From contig DIZZ01000035.1 of the NCBI GenBank assembly GCA_002428045.1, forward strand, positions 1 through 7,572: 7,572 nt of DNA. The letters run 5' to 3'. Below the pieces are notes generated by a model. The model was given only the letters and a program-made list of their open reading frames with translations. It had not been told where the DNA came from and did no database searches. This document shows positions 6,498-7,572 of the stretch, one piece after another (position 1 is the first letter of the stretch; the number at the start of each line of letters is the position of its first letter). A program made the position numbers and the translations under genes. The stretch comes from Verrucomicrobia bacterium UBA6015. Its GTDB lineage: Bacteria; Verrucomicrobiota; Kiritimatiellia; UBA8416.

Positions 6498-6678
6498 TCG
6501 ATTCCGGATCGCCCTTTATGCAGTCATGCCGCACCAGTCGGTCAAGCTTTGCGGAGGGCTCGACTCGGCATATTTTCAGCACTTTACTTCTGCGCGAAAC
6601 GGTTAGTGGCAAACCATGCTCGGCAACCTGATCTAATAAATGGTAGATGTTGCCTCGTAATGTAGACGCGGTAATCAT
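6439..6678 (-). CDS. Phd/prevent-host-death-like antitoxin, toxin lost
   Basis: The 79-residue protein is a type II antitoxin. MITASTLRGNIYHLLDQVAE (1-20), then LPLTVSRRSKVLKI, gives the helix-strand pattern of Phd/YefM-like DNA-binding domains. CIKGDPESIVHLDW (53-66) is the characteristic C-terminal toxin-binding tail of antitoxins paired with SWTRDPFDR-type PIN toxins. After DWENE (66-69 region) the frame runs into former toxin DNA and adds about ten unrelated residues (LYLPHGSTGT). The start at 6678 is chosen because GGAGG (6684-6688) lies 5 nt upstream; ATG 6690 overlaps that site. Its natural partner is the truncated PIN gene it overlaps, so it is effectively an orphan antitoxin. It probably still represses its own promoter, and might cross-neutralise a related toxin elsewhere in the genome. 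Confidence 0.78.
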   Translation of the reverse strand: MITASTLRGNIYHLLDQVAEHGLPLTVSRRSKVLKICRVEPSAKLDRLVRHDCIKGDPESIVHLDWENELYLPHGSTGT

Positions 6679-6695
6679 ATCACCCTCCATCAAAA

Positions 6696-6738
6696 ACGTA
6701 CGTATTCTCCAATATTAAGCGTACGCTGTCAATATTAA
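6696..6738 (-). promoter_or_regulatory. Antitoxin promoter with palindromic operator
   Basis: Reading leftward, a perfect -35 TTGACA (6727-6732) and a -10 GAGAAT (6704-6709) are 17 bp apart. The spacer contains the 10-bp palindrome AGCGTACGCT (6718-6727), flanked near-symmetrically by AATATT (6711-6716 and 6731-6736). A second palindrome with the same CGTACG core, ACGTACGT (6696-6703), lies just past the -10, with centres 23 bp apart. The word CAATATTAA recurs at 6710-6718 and 6730-6738. This layout is expected for cooperative autorepression by an antitoxin dimer. Confidence 0.65.
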
Positions 6739-6756
6739 TGCCGTAATGGGTAAGTT

Positions 6757-6800
6757 ATCAGCGGAGGGCTGATGCTCTGAACGTCGGCCTTCGTCCGACG
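6757..6800. repeat. Two tandem hairpins between Uma2 and the antitoxin
   Basis: ATCAGC-5 nt-GCTGAT (6757-6773) and CGTCGG-7 nt-CCGACG (6782-6800) are two perfect 6-bp inverted repeats, 8 bp apart, in the gap downstream of the leftward Uma2 gene. Together they may mark the end of the Uma2 transcript and insulate the antitoxin promoter. Neither has a U-run on the minus strand, so a classical intrinsic terminator is not supported. Confidence 0.4.
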
Positions 6801-6824
6801 ACAGGGGGACTGATGGTGAACGAT

Positions 6825-7433
6825 TCAATAGGGAGGGCGGCCTTCCTTGACCATCTTGACCGCTTCGCCGGGGGCCAGCGGAAAATCGAATACGCTGGCC
6901 AAATCGAGGTGCAATGCGGGGAACGATGGGCTGGCCAGCGTGTCGTCTCGGGTGTAGCCGCCCCGCAGCGTGTAGGCGTCGCCAGCGAGTTCGTAGACCT
7001 CGATCAGGTGCGGATAGGGTGTGACGAGCCAGTACTCGCGCACCCCGGAACGGGCGTACAGGCCCATCTTGCGGACACGATCATGGAACAGGCTCGCCTC
7101 GGACAGCACCTCGATCACCAACGCAGGCGCACCCTCGATGTATGTGCGCTGGATTTGTGCAGGATCACACACCACCAGCAGGTCCGGCTGGACGATGTCC
7201 TCCTCCGACAGCTTGACGTCGACAGGGGCTGGCCAGACACGGCAACGGTGCCCCTTGAAATGCGCATACATCTGACCGGTCAATTCGCCCACGATCAACT
7301 GATGCCGCGTCAGGGGCGCGGGACTCATGTCGAAGGCTTCACCCCCGACGATTTCCCAGCGCTCGTCATCGGGCCAGGACCGATAATCCGACCAGGTGAA
7401 GGTGCTATCCTTATAGGCGATCGCCGTGCTCAT
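6825..7433 (-). CDS. Uma2-family (DUF820) putative endonuclease
   Basis: The 202-residue protein belongs to the Uma2 family, a PD-(D/E)xK nuclease-like fold common in multicopy sets in cyanobacteria, Chloroflexi, planctomycetes and some Proteobacteria, with no firm biological role. Visible motifs are WEIVGGEAFDMSPAP (26-40), RHQLIVGEL (43-51), DIVQPDLLVVCD (79-90, D84 the likely metal-binding Asp), GAPALVIEVLSEAS (101-114, E108), D118 with K122, and GVREYWLVTP (130-139). SFPALHLDLASVF is the usual C-terminal motif. Nuclease residues appear intact, so it is probably a folded, active-type member of normal length. There is no Shine-Dalgarno sequence before ATG 7433, but a good promoter ends 7 nt upstream, suggesting a leaderless mRNA. 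It stands alone, divergent from the partial gene at 7517. Whether it cuts DNA in vivo is unknown. Confidence 0.85.
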   Translation of the reverse strand: MSTAIAYKDSTFTWSDYRSWPDDERWEIVGGEAFDMSPAPLTRHQLIVGELTGQMYAHFKGHRCRVWPAPVDVKLSEEDIVQPDLLVVCDPAQIQRTYIEGAPALVIEVLSEASLFHDRVRKMGLYARSGVREYWLVTPYPHLIEVYELAGDAYTLRGGYTRDDTLASPSFPALHLDLASVFDFPLAPGEAVKMVKEGRPPY

Positions 7434-7440
7434 GAAACGG

Positions 7441-7469
7441 CTTATATACAGTCATTGATCCGATGACAA
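7441..7469 (-). promoter_or_regulatory. Uma2 promoter, apparently leaderless
   Basis: On the minus strand TTGTCA (7464-7469) and TATAAG (7441-7446) each match 5/6 of the sigma70 consensus with a 17-bp spacer. The -10 ends 7 nt before the Uma2 ATG, so transcription should begin at or beside the A of the start codon. This agrees with the absence of a ribosome-binding site. Confidence 0.55.
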
Positions 7470-7500
7470 CAAAATAATGCTTGCATAAATATTAAAAGAT

Positions 7501-7506
7501 TATAAT
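7501..7506 (+). promoter_or_regulatory. Perfect -10 box for the rightward partial gene
   Basis: TATAAT lies 10 nt upstream of ATG 7517 in a strongly AT-rich stretch. The best -35-like word, TTGCAT (7481-7486), is only 14 bp away, so the -35 is weak or activator-dependent. A start near 7513 would leave almost no 5' leader. Confidence 0.4.
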
Positions 7507-7516
7507 GTACTTATCT

Positions 7517-7572
7517 ATGAATCAACACGAACGTCTTATGGCGGCCAAGGTTTTACAGGCTCTCGCGCATCC
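7517..7572 (+). CDS. 5' end of an unidentified gene, cut by window edge
   Basis: An open frame begins at ATG 7517 and reads MNQHERLMAAKVLQALAH before the window ends. It is divergent from Uma2 with 83 bp between the two start codons. No Shine-Dalgarno sequence precedes this ATG or the in-frame ATG at 7538. The fragment predicts an amphipathic helix and is too short to assign. The ending LQALAH is reminiscent of the start of ArsR-type regulators, but this is far too little to claim. Confidence 0.4.
   Translation, partial: MNQHERLMAAKVLQALAH

Noticed and set aside
6825..7466. 217-codon plus-strand frame opposite Uma2
   Set aside because: The Uma2 motifs are all on the minus strand; the plus frame is an unsupported shadow.
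7501..7572. Calling the right-edge gene an ArsR-type regulator
   Set aside because: Only 18 residues are available and the LQALAH resemblance is too short to support a family.

Overview
This 7.6 kb stretch looks like chromosomal accessory DNA from a free-living Gram-negative bacterium of moderately high GC. Catabolic and unknown-function genes are interspersed with toxin-antitoxin (TA) modules, a Uma2-type gene and a transposase fragment. No rRNA, tRNA, CRISPR array or intact transposon was seen. The gene mix (a cytoplasmic GH95 fucosidase-like enzyme, several PIN-domain loci, Uma2) resembles environmental Gammaproteobacteria or Planctomycetes/Verrucomicrobia/Lentisphaerae genomes. That is an inference; nothing here fixes the taxon.

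Layout, left to right. (1) 133-1116 (-) encodes a HAD-superfamily phosphatase of the NIF/FCP1-like type, read leftward from its own promoter. (2) 1257-1894 (+) is a complete divergent vapBC module, with a ribbon-helix-helix-like antitoxin and a PIN ribonuclease joined by a TGATG overlap. (3) 1902-2093 (+) is a short ORF 7 nt after vapC. It carries the N-terminal helix-turn-helix of an IS21-type IstA transposase and then loses similarity, so it is a transposon scar. (4) 2080-4326 (-) is a large GH95 glycoside hydrolase. (5) 4438-6120 (-) is a group II PLP-dependent amino-acid decarboxylase. (6) 6195-6678 (-) is a second TA locus: an intact Phd-like antitoxin followed by a PIN toxin whose first third, including its start codon and first catalytic Asp, has been deleted. 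(7) 6825-7433 (-) is a Uma2-family (PD-(D/E)xK-like) gene. (8) From 7517 (+) a divergent gene runs off the right edge.

How the parts may work together. vapBC should be a functional stability module. The second TA locus is best read as an orphan antitoxin retaining an elaborate promoter/operator (palindromes inside the -35/-10 region) while its toxin is dead. The decarboxylase lies immediately downstream on the same strand and no convincing promoter was seen for it, so the antitoxin promoter may now drive the decarboxylase. GH95 follows 111 bp later and has short GCGG-type repeats upstream that could be a separate control site. No metabolic link between the GH95 enzyme and the decarboxylase is evident.

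No complete new multi-gene system can be demonstrated. The most interesting observations are the deletion junction in the second TA locus with its preserved operator, apparently leaderless divergent promoters around Uma2, an Asn-to-Asp change in the GH95 catalytic N-x-N motif, and the IstA-type helix-turn-helix ORF in a translationally coupled position behind vapBC.
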